Notes: generated by a model not told the origin, from the letters alone. Shown: positions 7,320-14,511, counted from the first letter of the stretch. The stretch: DNA of 19,651 bases from Gammaproteobacteria bacterium (GCA_003696465.1 RFHG01000197.1:1-19651); one strand, 5' to 3'. Translations and numbers: made by a program.

Positions 7320-9419
7320 ATGCCCGTGACAAGCATCAAAAAGACATTCCAGTATGGTGAGCACCAGGTCACCATGGAAACCGGGGAGATTGCCCGTCAG
7401 GCCGATGGCGCCGTACTCATCAGCATGGGGGACACCACCCTGCTGGTCACCGCCGTCGGACAGAAGGAAGCGGACCCGAGCCGCGACTTCTTCCCCCTGA
7501 CCGTCAACTATCAGGAACGCACCTATGCCGCCGGGAAGATCCCCGGCGGCTTTTTCAAGCGTGAAGGTCGGCCCAGCGAGAAGGAAACCCTGACCTCGCG
7601 CCTGATCGACCGTCCGCTGCGGCCGCTGTTCCCCAAGGGCTTTACCAACGAGGTGCAGGTCATCGCCACCGTGATGTCCGTCGATCCCGAAATCGATCCG
7701 GACATTCCGGCCCTGCTGGGCGCTTCTGCTGCCCTGGCCATTTCCGGCATTCCGTTCAACGGCCCCATCGGCGCAGCCCGTGTCGGCTACCGCGATGGCG
7801 GCTTCATCCTCAATCCCACTGCGAGCCAGCTCGAAGAATCCGAACTCGACCTGGTGGTCGCCGGTACCGAGAATGCCGTGCTGATGGTGGAATCGGAGGC
7901 GAAGATCCTGCCCGAGGAAGTGATGCTGGACGCCGTGGTGTTTGGTCACGAGCAGATGCAGATCGCCATCACCGCCATCAAGGAGCTGGCCGCCGAGGCC
8001 GGCAAGCCGGCCTGGGACTGGCAGCCGCCTGCCGAGAATACGGACCTGATCGAAGCCGTGCGCAACCTGATCGGATCCGATCTCGAGGCCGCCTATCAGA
8101 TCGCCGAAAAGCTGGCCCGCCAGGAACGTGTGGCCGAGCTGCGGGAAAAGGCAGTGGCCGAACTGGCCGGGGAGGAAGAGGGCAAGCCTTCTGCCGACGA
8201 GGTCAAGGGCGCCTTTTCCAGGGTCGAGAAGCAGATCGTCCGTGGTCGGATTCTGGCTGGAGAGCTGCGTATCGACGGGCGCGACACGCGTACCGTGCGG
8301 CCCATCAGCATCCGCGTCGGCCTGCTGCCGCGTACCCATGGCTCGGCCCTGTTCACCCGCGGCGAGACCCAGGCACTGGTGACCACCACCCTGGGGACTC
8401 AGCGTGATGCACAGATCATCGATGCCCTGGAAGGGGAGCGCAAGGAGCACTTCATGCTCCACTACAACTTCCCGCCCTACTGCGTCGGCGAGACCGGTTT
8501 CATGGGTTCGCCCAAGCGGCGCGAGATCGGCCACGGTCGTCTGGCCAAGCGTGGCGTCCAGGCCGTGATGCCCGACGAGAAGGAATATCCCTATTCCATT
8601 CGCGTAGTGTCCGAGATCACCGAGTCCAACGGCTCCAGTTCCATGGCCTCGGTCTGCGGCACCAGTCTGTCGCTGATGGATGCCGGTGTGCCCATAAAGG
8701 CCTCCGTGGCCGGTATCGCCATGGGCCTGATCAAGGAAGACAACCGCTTTGCGGTGCTGACGGACATCCTCGGTGACGAAGATCATCTGGGTGACATGGA
8801 CTTCAAGGTGGCCGGTACCCGTACCGGCGTGACCGCCCTGCAAATGGACATCAAGATCGACGGCATCACCCGCGAGATCATGAAGGCCGCGCTGGAGCAG
8901 GCGAAGGAAGGCCGCCTGTACATCCTCGACCAGATGGACAAGGTCATCTCCGAGCCGCGGACCGAGATGTCCGAGTATGCCCCACGCTACATCACCATGA
9001 AGATCAATCCGGAGAAGATCCGCGACGTGATTGGCAAGGGTGGAGCCACCATTCGCAGTATCACCGAGGAAACCGGTGCCTCCATCGACATCGAGGACGA
9101 TGGTACCGTGCGCATCGCCTCGGTGGACAAGGCCGCCGGCGAGATGGCGAAGAAGCGCATCGAGGAAATCACCGCCGACATCGAGGTGGGCAAGGTGTAC
9201 GAGGGCAAGGTGGCCCGCATCATGGACTTCGGTGCCTTCGTGACCGTTCTGCCCGGCAAGGATGGTCTGGTGCACATCTCCCAGATCTCGAACGAGCGCA
9301 TCGAGAACGTCAGCGACAAGCTCTCCGAGGGTGACATCGTGAAGGTCAAGGTGCTCGAGATCGACAAGCAGGGCCGTGTGCGCCTGTCGATGAAGGCAGT
9401 GGAGGATCAGGGCGCCTGA
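7320..9419 (+). CDS. pnp: Polyribonucleotide nucleotidyltransferase (PNPase)
   Basis: PNPase degrades RNA from the 3' end by phosphorolysis and is a component of the degradosome. The 699-residue protein shows both RNase PH-like halves: FFPLTVNYQERTYAAGKIPG in the first, and RTHGSALFTRGETQALVTTT with SEITESNGSSSMASVCG in the second. Catalytic aspartates D486 and D492 lie in DILGDEDHLGDMDF, at the same positions as in E. coli. A KH domain (about 556-615, motif VIGKGGATI) and an S1 domain (about 623-692, motif GKVARIMDFGAFV) follow. The tail after S1 is very short (AVEDQGA), whereas E. coli has about 20 more residues. The gene follows rpsO by 9 nt and ends the operon. Confidence 0.98.
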   Translation: MPVTSIKKTFQYGEHQVTMETGEIARQADGAVLISMGDTTLLVTAVGQKEADPSRDFFPLTVNYQERTYAAGKIPGGFFKREGRPSEKETLTSRLIDRPLRPLFPKGFTNEVQVIATVMSVDPEIDPDIPALLGASAALAISGIPFNGPIGAARVGYRDGGFILNPTASQLEESELDLVVAGTENAVLMVESEAKILPEEVMLDAVVFGHEQMQIAITAIKELAAEAGKPAWDWQPPAENTDLIEAVRNLIGSDLEAAYQIAEKLARQERVAELREKAVAELAGEEEGKPSADEVKGAFSRVEKQIVRGRILAGELRIDGRDTRTVRPISIRVGLLPRTHGSALFTRGETQALVTTTLGTQRDAQIIDALEGERKEHFMLHYNFPPYCVGETGFMGSPKRREIGHGRLAKRGVQAVMPDEKEYPYSIRVVSEITESNGSSSMASVCGTSLSLMDAGVPIKASVAGIAMGLIKEDNRFAVLTDILGDEDHLGDMDFKVAGTRTGVTALQMDIKIDGITREIMKAALEQAKEGRLYILDQMDKVISEPRTEMSEYAPRYITMKINPEKIRDVIGKGGATIRSITEETGASIDIEDDGTVRIASVDKAAGEMAKKRIEEITADIEVGKVYEGKVARIMDFGAFVTVLPGKDGLVHISQISNERIENVSDKLSEGDIVKVKVLEIDKQGRVRLSMKAVEDQGA

Positions 9420-9441
9420 TTCTGTCAGATAGCCGCTGAAG

Positions 9442-9468
9442 ACGAGGGCCCCGTTCGGGGCCCTCGTT
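9442..9468 (+). terminator. Terminator hairpin after pnp
   Basis: ACGAGGGCCCC (9442-9452) pairs perfectly with GGGGCCCTCGT (9457-9467) over 11 bp with a GTTC tetraloop. The T tract is only two residues, so it may need help for release, or may mainly protect the 3' end. It lies 23 nt after the pnp stop and marks the end of the rimP-pnp operon. Confidence 0.75.
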
Positions 9469-9528
9469 GCATCCCGGATTCGGTTTCGGTTTACCCTGCA
9501 CGGACTGCCTTGGCGCTGCGGTTCGGTG

Positions 9529-9562
9529 CGCACCATCACGGAGCATGCATGAAATTGGTGCA
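9529..9562 (+). promoter_or_regulatory. Two adjacent NtrC-like enhancer sites
   Basis: TGCATGAAATTGGTGCA (9546-9562) matches the 17-bp NtrC consensus TGCACC-N4-TGGTGCA at 11 of 13 defined bases. The directly preceding 17 bp, CGCACCATCACGGAGCA (9529-9545), matches at 10 of 13. Both lie about 80-115 bp upstream of the predicted sigma54 start, a usual distance for NtrC. The stronger site is also the core of a 9-bp inverted repeat (GAGCATGCA 9541-9549, TGCATGCTC 9559-9567). The close packing of the two sites is unusual, so the weaker one is less certain. Confidence 0.55.
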
Positions 9563-9580
9563 TGCTCGGGAGGAACATGG

Positions 9581-9613
9581 CTGTTTATCCTCTTGAAACA
9601 AGGGGATAAACAG
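9581..9613. repeat. Long inverted repeat between enhancer and promoter
   Basis: CTGTTTATCC (9581-9590) and GGATAAACAG (9604-9613) are perfect inverted copies. With one G-T wobble the stem extends to 14 bp around a GAAAC loop. The repeat ends 2 bp before the -24 box. It lacks a T run, so an operator for a second regulator is more likely than a terminator. Its regulator is unknown. Confidence 0.7.
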
Positions 9614-9615
9614 GG

Positions 9616-9631
9616 TGGCACGAATTATGCT
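9616..9631 (+). promoter_or_regulatory. Sigma54 (-24/-12) promoter of the nitrate transporter
   Basis: TGGCACGAATTATGCT fits the RpoN consensus TGGCACG-N4-TTGCW with one mismatch (ATGCT for TTGCT). The invariant GG (9617-9618) and GC (9629-9630) are exactly 10 bp apart. The predicted start is near 9642, giving a leader of about 22 nt before the ATG at 9664. Confidence 0.8.
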
Positions 9632-9663
9632 TGATACAGGGTAGTCAATTCTGGAGAGATCAC

Positions 9664-11136
9664 ATGACTGCCGAAAAACTCAACATCCTGAACCTGAAGG
9701 CGCCCAGTATCCGTATTCTCCATTTCACCTGGTTTGCCTTCTTCCTCACCTTCGTCATCTGGTTCAACATGGCTCCGTTCAAGGAGTCCATCGTGCAGGC
9801 ACTGGACCTCAGCGTGCAGCAGTGGAAGACACTGCTGATCCTCAATGTTGCGCTGACCATTCCCGCCCGTATCGTGATCGGGATGCTGGTGGATCGCTTC
9901 GGTCCCAAGATCGTCTATTCGCTGCTGCTCTTCCTCGCGGGGTTGTTCACCATTGCCTTTGCGCTGGCCAACAGCTTCGAGGCGGCAGCAATCATCCGCT
10001 TCCTCATGGGTTTCGTGGGCGCGGGCTTTGTCATCGGCATTCGCATGATTGGTGAATGGTTCCCTGCCCGGCAGGTAGGTCTGGCCGAAGGCATTTATGG
10101 TGGCTGGGGCAATTTCGGTTCCGCAGCCGCTGCCTTTACCCTGCCCAGCCTGGCCCTCCTGTTTGGCGGTGAGGACGGTTGGCGTTATGCCCTGATCACG
10201 ACCGGTGTGCTGGCCGTGGTCTATTCCATCATCTACTACCGCAGTGTGCACAACACACCCAAGGGCTCGACCTATTTCAAGCCGAAGAAGACCGGCGCCA
10301 TGGAAGTTACCAGCAAGGGCGATTTCTGGCTGTACACCCTGATGAATGTGCCGCTCTATCTCGCCCTGGCCGTGCTGGCATGGAAACTGGGGCCGCAGAA
10401 CCTGGGCATGCTCAGCGAGGCGGCCACCGATGGCGTCTATCTGGTGCTTCTGGCCATGTTTGCTTACCAGTTCTGGCACATGTGGCAGGTCAACAAGCAT
10501 GTGTTCAAGGAAGAAGTGCCGGAGATTCACCGTTACAAGTTCAAGCAGGTGGCCGCACTGGATCTGGCCTATCTCGCCACCTTTGGCTCCGAACTGGCCG
10601 TGGTTTCCATGCTGCCCGGGTTCTTCATCGATACCTTTGGCCTGTCCCAGGTAATGGCCGGCATGGTGGCGGCAAGCTATGCCTTCATGAATCTTGTTGC
10701 CCGTCCCAGTGGTGGCATGTTCTCCGACAGGTTTGGTCGCAAACGCATGCTGATGATGCTCGTGGGTGGCGCAGGTGTCGGCTATGCTATCCTCAGCCAG
10801 GTTGATTCGAGCTGGCCGCTGCTGATCGTGGTTGCTGCCACCATGTTCTGCTCCTTCTTCGTCCAGGCCGGGGAGGGTGCCGTATTTGCGATGGTGCCCC
10901 TGGTCAAGCGTCGCCTGACGGGGCAGATTGCCGGAATGGTCGGGGCGTATGGAAATGTCGGAGCCGTGCTGTTTCTCACGGCCTACTCCTTTGTTGATGC
11001 CTCCACCTTCTTCATGATCATCGGCGCCACGGCCTTTGTGACCATCGCCTTCATCGGCCTGCTCATGGACGAACCGAGCGGCCAGATTGCCGAAGTGCTG
11101 GAAGACGGTACGGTGCAGATGATCGATGTCAGTTGA
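9664..11136 (+). CDS. NarK/NasA-type nitrate/nitrite transporter (MFS)
   Basis: This is a 490-residue major facilitator transporter of the nitrate/nitrite porter family, acting in the inner membrane. The ATG follows GGAGAG with correct spacing; a TTG at 9631 in the same frame lies inside the promoter and is rejected. Family features include R69 in TIPARIVIG and R347 in LVARPSGGMFSD, which match the two substrate-binding arginines of NarK, and two glycine-rich nitrate signatures (YGGWGNFGSA and GMVGAYGNVGA). Two extra hydrophobic segments, at about 221-241 and 257-274, sit between the two six-helix halves, giving 14 in total. The sigma54/NtrC-type upstream region points to nitrogen-limitation control and hence to assimilation. 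It overlaps the following kinase/phosphatase gene by 11 bp. Direction and substrate (nitrate or nitrite) cannot be told from sequence. Confidence 0.88.
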   Translation: MTAEKLNILNLKAPSIRILHFTWFAFFLTFVIWFNMAPFKESIVQALDLSVQQWKTLLILNVALTIPARIVIGMLVDRFGPKIVYSLLLFLAGLFTIAFALANSFEAAAIIRFLMGFVGAGFVIGIRMIGEWFPARQVGLAEGIYGGWGNFGSAAAAFTLPSLALLFGGEDGWRYALITTGVLAVVYSIIYYRSVHNTPKGSTYFKPKKTGAMEVTSKGDFWLYTLMNVPLYLALAVLAWKLGPQNLGMLSEAATDGVYLVLLAMFAYQFWHMWQVNKHVFKEEVPEIHRYKFKQVAALDLAYLATFGSELAVVSMLPGFFIDTFGLSQVMAGMVAASYAFMNLVARPSGGMFSDRFGRKRMLMMLVGGAGVGYAILSQVDSSWPLLIVVAATMFCSFFVQAGEGAVFAMVPLVKRRLTGQIAGMVGAYGNVGAVLFLTAYSFVDASTFFMIIGATAFVTIAFIGLLMDEPSGQIAEVLEDGTVQMIDVS

Positions 11137-12865
11137 TCAGGAGGCAACGCATGCGGGCGCACTGGTCGTCAATGTCGGCCAGTGTTCCCGTGCCGGGCGC
11201 AAGGAGCAGAACGAGGACAGCCTGGGCGTCCAGGTGCCCGAAGGAGATCTGCTCTATACCAAGGGACTCGCGGCCGTCATCTGCGACGGTATGAGTGGCT
11301 GCGAGGCGGGCAGGGAGGCCAGCGCCCTGGCCGTGCGCTCCTTTCTCGACGACTACTTCACCACACCCGATTCGTGGACGGTCAAGACCGCGGTGACCAA
11401 GGTGCTCACCGCCCTCAACAGCTGGCTCTACAGTCAGGGGCAGCGACAGTACGATTCGGCCAAGGGCATGGTCACCACCTTCTCGGCAGCCGTGATCAAG
11501 TCGAACACGGCGCACCTGTTCCATATCGGCGACTCGCGCATTTATCGGCTGGATGGCGGAGTGCTGGAGCAGCTCACGACCGATCATCGCATCTGGCTCA
11601 ACAACGAGCGCGACTATCTGAGTCGGGCACTCGGCATCGATATCAATGCCGACATTGATTACCGCAGCCTGCTGGTAGAGGAGGGGCAGACCCTGCTGTT
11701 TACCACAGACGGCGTGCATGATTTCATCAGTGATCGGCGCATGGCCGAACTCATTGATGAACATTCGGGTGATCCTGATGCGGCTGCGCGCGCCATCGTC
11801 GATGAGGCGTATGCCAACAACAGCCATGACAACCTGAGCTGTCTGCTGCTGCGAATCGAGCGTCTGCCCACGGCCAGCGAGGAGGAATTCTACCGCAAGC
11901 TCACCGAAACACCGTTCCCGCCCGACCTGGCGCCCGGCATGGTCATGGACGGCTATCGCATCCTGCGTGAACTCCATGCCAGCAACCGGACCCAGGTCTA
12001 TCTGGCCGAGGATACGGAGAACGACAATCGCAAGGTGGTCATCAAGACCCCCTCGGTCAATTACGAGGATGATCCGGCCTATATCGATCGCTTCCTGCAT
12101 GAGGAGTGGGTCGGACGGCGGATCGAGAGTCCACATGTGCTCAGGATCTGCAGCCGGGAACGCAAGCGGCAGTTCCTTTATTATGTAACCGAATACATCG
12201 AGGGACAGACCCTGCGCGAGTGGATGCATGATCATCCACGGCCGCATCTGGACGAGGTGCGCGATATCGTGCGCCAGATCGCCCAGGGACTGCGTGCGTT
12301 TCATCGGCTGGAGATGATCCATCAGGACCTCAAGCCCGAGAACATCATGATCGACTGCAGCGGTACGGTGAAGATCATCGATTTCGGTTCGACCAAGATC
12401 GCCGGCCTTTCCGAAATGGCGCGACCAATCGAGGAAGACCCGTTACTCGGCACCCTGAATTACGCCGCACCGGAATATCACCTTGGCCACAAGGGCAGCA
12501 ACCGCTCCGACATCTTTTCGCTTGCCGTCATCACCTACGAGATGCTCACCGGGCACCTGCCTTACGGCGAGATCAGTTCCGCCCAGAGCTACAGGAAACA
12601 GGCCTACACCCCGGCCCGGCATTACAACGAGGCCATACCCGCATGGATGGATGCCGCGCTCAGAAAGGCCCTGAGTGTTTCACCCGAGCGCCGCCAGGGG
12701 CTGTTGTCGGAGTTTGTGCATGATATAGAGAAGCCGAATCCGGCACTGATCGAAGAGGCCGACGCGCCGCTGATCGAGAAAAATCCGCTGCTGTTCTGGA
12801 AGCTGCTGGCTGCGGTCGAGGGGCTTGCGATCCTGGGACTGATCTGGATGCTGAGCGGGCGCTGA
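11126..12865 (+). CDS. Bifunctional PP2C phosphatase/Ser-Thr kinase with C-terminal anchor
   Basis: This 579-residue fusion has an N-terminal PP2C phosphatase (about 12-245) and a eukaryotic-like kinase (about 275-530). PP2C metal motifs are QNEDS, CDGMSG with D54, GDSRIYRL with D136, TTDG with D195 and HDN with D235. The kinase has VIK (K307), HQDLKPEN (399-406, Q in place of R in the HRD motif), DFG (419-421) and AAPEY. The glycine-rich loop is degenerate: LHASNRTQ at 283-290 has no GxGxxG. A hydrophobic segment near 553-575 should anchor the protein in the membrane. The ATG lies within the transporter gene, so translation is probably coupled. In Pseudomonas a kinase gene also follows nasA (from memory), so a role in nitrate assimilation is inferred. 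Substrates are unknown. Confidence 0.88.
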   Translation: MSVDQEATHAGALVVNVGQCSRAGRKEQNEDSLGVQVPEGDLLYTKGLAAVICDGMSGCEAGREASALAVRSFLDDYFTTPDSWTVKTAVTKVLTALNSWLYSQGQRQYDSAKGMVTTFSAAVIKSNTAHLFHIGDSRIYRLDGGVLEQLTTDHRIWLNNERDYLSRALGIDINADIDYRSLLVEEGQTLLFTTDGVHDFISDRRMAELIDEHSGDPDAAARAIVDEAYANNSHDNLSCLLLRIERLPTASEEEFYRKLTETPFPPDLAPGMVMDGYRILRELHASNRTQVYLAEDTENDNRKVVIKTPSVNYEDDPAYIDRFLHEEWVGRRIESPHVLRICSRERKRQFLYYVTEYIEGQTLREWMHDHPRPHLDEVRDIVRQIAQGLRAFHRLEMIHQDLKPENIMIDCSGTVKIIDFGSTKIAGLSEMARPIEEDPLLGTLNYAAPEYHLGHKGSNRSDIFSLAVITYEMLTGHLPYGEISSAQSYRKQAYTPARHYNEAIPAWMDAALRKALSVSPERRQGLLSEFVHDIEKPNPALIEEADAPLIEKNPLLFWKLLAAVEGLAILGLIWMLSGR

Positions 12866-12915
12866 GAGGCGGGGGAAGATGCGAATCCATCCACCCATGA
12901 ACGGACTGGAAAAGA

Positions 12916-12939
12916 AAACGGCCGCGAATGCGGCCGTTT
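12916..12939. terminator. Bidirectional terminator between convergent genes
   Basis: AAACGGCCGC (12916-12925) pairs with GCGGCCGTTT (12930-12939) around a GAAT loop. On the plus strand the stem ends in TTTC; on the minus strand it continues as TTTTCTTTTC. It can therefore serve both the kinase gene (plus) and the small gene (minus). Confidence 0.85.
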
Positions 12940-12970
12940 CTGATTCAGGCTTGCGAAACCTGCGCCGGAC

Positions 12971-13171
12971 TTACTTGCCTACCCAGGCGGTGTAGCCTTC
13001 GAAGTTGTGGGCCTTGCCGTCTTCGTAGCCGGCCTCGTAGGCCTCGGTCACGCGCTGCTCTTCGCGCTCCGGGCTGTTCAGGTAGCCCATCTGCCAGCCG
13101 ATGATGTAGTCAGCGTTGACGCCGGCCTCTTCCATCTTCACGCTGTGGTCATGGTAGGCTTTCATGTCCAT
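12971..13171 (-). CDS. Small acidic protein of unknown function (66 aa)
   Basis: I do not recognise this gene. It is probably real: GAGGAG lies 6 nt before the ATG (CTCCTC on the plus strand at 13178-13183), a -10-like box lies upstream, and a bidirectional terminator lies downstream. The 66-residue product has no signal peptide, membrane helix or cysteine. It is acidic overall and rich in Tyr, Gly and Glu. Two similar short blocks occur, GWQMGYLNSP (25-34) and AYEAGYEDGK (44-53), followed by FEGYTAWVGK at the end. Aromatic-glycine spacing of this kind recalls small ribosome- or nucleic-acid-binding proteins, but I have no evidence of homology. It lies 78 nt after the TrpD-like gene on the same strand and may be co-transcribed or separately transcribed. 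Confidence 0.7.
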   Translation of the reverse strand: MDMKAYHDHSVKMEEAGVNADYIIGWQMGYLNSPEREEQRVTEAYEAGYEDGKAHNFEGYTAWVGK

Positions 13172-13203
13172 GGTTGTCTCCTCAAGTCAGATCGAATGGG
13201 TGG

Positions 13204-13209
13204 ATTGTA
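13204..13209 (-). promoter_or_regulatory. Possible -10 box for the small gene
   Basis: Read on the minus strand this is TACAAT, about 33 nt upstream of the ATG. No good -35 is visible at 16-18 bp. The call is weak, and read-through from the upstream minus-strand gene is an alternative. Confidence 0.35.
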
Positions 13210-13249
13210 CACGAATTTGCTGAAATTCTGATGCCTTTTGTCGAATTTC

Positions 13250-14368
13250 TCACGCAGCCGCCTCGAAACGGGCCAGCGCTGCGCCCGAGTCGATGATGCG
13301 GCGAATCTCGTCTGCGGCTTCCGGCATGCTTGCAGCCCGTCCGAGGTGATGCAGGACGATGGCGCCGGCATATACCAGACTGTCGTAGGCAGGGCCCTTT
13401 TCCCCGCGCAGGGCAGCGATTCCGGCCTTGGCTGCAGCCTCGGCAATGTCGTCGGCATCGTAGGTGCTGGCGATCTCGTCATCCCGATGGGCTGCCTTGG
13501 GCAGGTCCTTCGGAATCGGCGTTGCCCGGGTGCTCTGCTCTATGCCCAGTGCCTTCGGATCGAGCTCGGTCACCTGATCTTCCTCGGCCGGGTTGCCGTA
13601 GTGCGTCATCAGGGCGGGCTGCTGGAGCGAGGGCACGACACCGCCCTCCACGCCACGCACGATCATGGCGCTGTCAAAGCCCGAGAAACGGGCCAGGCTG
13701 CTGTATACCGGCGGATAGGCCTTGTGCACATAGCCCGTGAGCAGATGGGTCTTTTCGCGCGCGCGGATGGGACCGGTCAGTACCTCGACCGTGGTGATGA
13801 CGGTACGCTTGACCATCCGCTGCCGCAGATCCCTCAGGTCATAAAGCTCGGGGTTGGATTGAGACTGATCGATGTAGGTCCAGCCAATATCGGCATTGCC
13901 GACCTGGTCACGCGCGGCCTCGGGCGAGAGCAACACATCCTTGCCGGCAGCCTTGAGTACCTTGTGGTGGGTGGCGCCATACTTGGGGCCAATGGATTCC
14001 AGACCGTGGACTACCGCGGGCACGCCTGCGGCGGCCAGCACCGGGGCCAGGAAGCTGGAGGCGGGGAGGCCGCGGCTCTGCCCGTCGTAGGGGTCCGCGA
14101 TGTCCACCAGCTCCTTCACCGGGGCCACCTGCTGGCGGGTAGTATCCAGGAGTCCTTGCAGGGAGCCCTTGTTTTCGTCATCGGTCTCGCGCTTCATGCG
14201 CAGGGCAATGAGGTAGATCGCGGCACGCACGGGGTCGTGATCCGGCGAGAGAATCTCGCGCATGGCCGTGTGCGCCTCTTCGAAGCTGAGATTCTTGCTG
14301 TATTCCGGACCCGTGGCGACCTTCTGGATACAGGTGCGCAGCGAGATCGGGATTTCGGCGTCACTCAT
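13250..14368 (-). CDS. TrpD-like (YbiB/TrpD2-type) protein lacking canonical catalytic motifs
   Basis: This 372-residue protein has the fold pattern of the anthranilate phosphoribosyltransferase/nucleoside phosphorylase class III family. It has an N-terminal helical region with LSFEEAHTAMREIL and AIYLIALRMK, then an alpha/beta part with FLAPVLAAAGVPAVVHG. The start is the ATG with GAGG 8 nt upstream; longer in-frame extensions lie in the promoter region. The TrpD signature GTGGDG is replaced by DPYDGQ (92-97), KHGNR by VHGLE, and the DE metal motif is not seen in IVRGVEGGVVP. It is therefore unlikely to make tryptophan precursors. E. coli YbiB, a nucleic-acid-binding relative, has similarly altered motifs (family knowledge). 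Its function here is unknown. It is transcribed divergently from the Sel1-MoxR unit. Confidence 0.75.
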   Translation of the reverse strand: MSDAEIPISLRTCIQKVATGPEYSKNLSFEEAHTAMREILSPDHDPVRAAIYLIALRMKRETDDENKGSLQGLLDTTRQQVAPVKELVDIADPYDGQSRGLPASSFLAPVLAAAGVPAVVHGLESIGPKYGATHHKVLKAAGKDVLLSPEAARDQVGNADIGWTYIDQSQSNPELYDLRDLRQRMVKRTVITTVEVLTGPIRAREKTHLLTGYVHKAYPPVYSSLARFSGFDSAMIVRGVEGGVVPSLQQPALMTHYGNPAEEDQVTELDPKALGIEQSTRATPIPKDLPKAAHRDDEIASTYDADDIAEAAAKAGIAALRGEKGPAYDSLVYAGAIVLHHLGRAASMPEAADEIRRIIDSGAALARFEAAA

Positions 14369-14428
14369 CTGGTTAACCTCTTGTAGCAGCAGGAAAAACT
14401 CCAGCCGCCTGCCCAAATTCGAGCAGCG

Positions 14429-14434
14429 AGTATA
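14429..14434 (-). promoter_or_regulatory. Possible -10 box for the TrpD-like gene
   Basis: On the minus strand this reads TATACT, about 60 nt upstream of the ATG. The -35 position is poor. It is offered as a weak candidate for the divergent promoter. Confidence 0.35.
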
Positions 14435-14477
14435 CCGGCTGGTGCGAGAGGGGGGTATATCCCCATTGGTAGGGCCG

Positions 14478-14505
14478 TTTTGAAGGCCGCCGCAACCCTT
14501 ATAAT
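14478..14505 (+). promoter_or_regulatory. Probable sigma70 promoter of the Sel1-MoxR-cysG unit
   Basis: A perfect TATAAT lies at 14500-14505. TTTTGA at 14478-14483 gives 16-bp spacing; a better -35 match, TTGAAG at 14480, is only 14 bp away. The discriminator GGGCGCC is GC-rich. Predicted start is near 14512, giving a leader of about 155 nt. Confidence 0.55.
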
Positions 14506-14511
14506 GGGCGC

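Noticed and set aside
6492..9578. A 1028-codon minus-strand frame opposite truB-rpsO-pnp
   Set aside because: It has the same antisense artefact character, spans three certain genes and an intergenic region, and has no ribosome binding site or motif.
9631..9663. TTG start for the transporter
   Set aside because: The codon abuts the sigma54 -12 element and lies upstream of the predicted transcription start; ATG 9664 has a good ribosome binding site.
12971..13171. Ribosome modulation factor (RMF) homology of the 66-aa protein
   Set aside because: Only a loose GY/GW spacing is shared; RMF's conserved basic residues are absent and the protein is acidic.
13222..13249. GAAATTC/GAATTTC inverted repeat at the end of the TrpD-like gene
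   Set aside because: A 7-bp AT-rich stem with a 14-nt loop and no T tract on the minus strand is too weak for a terminator.
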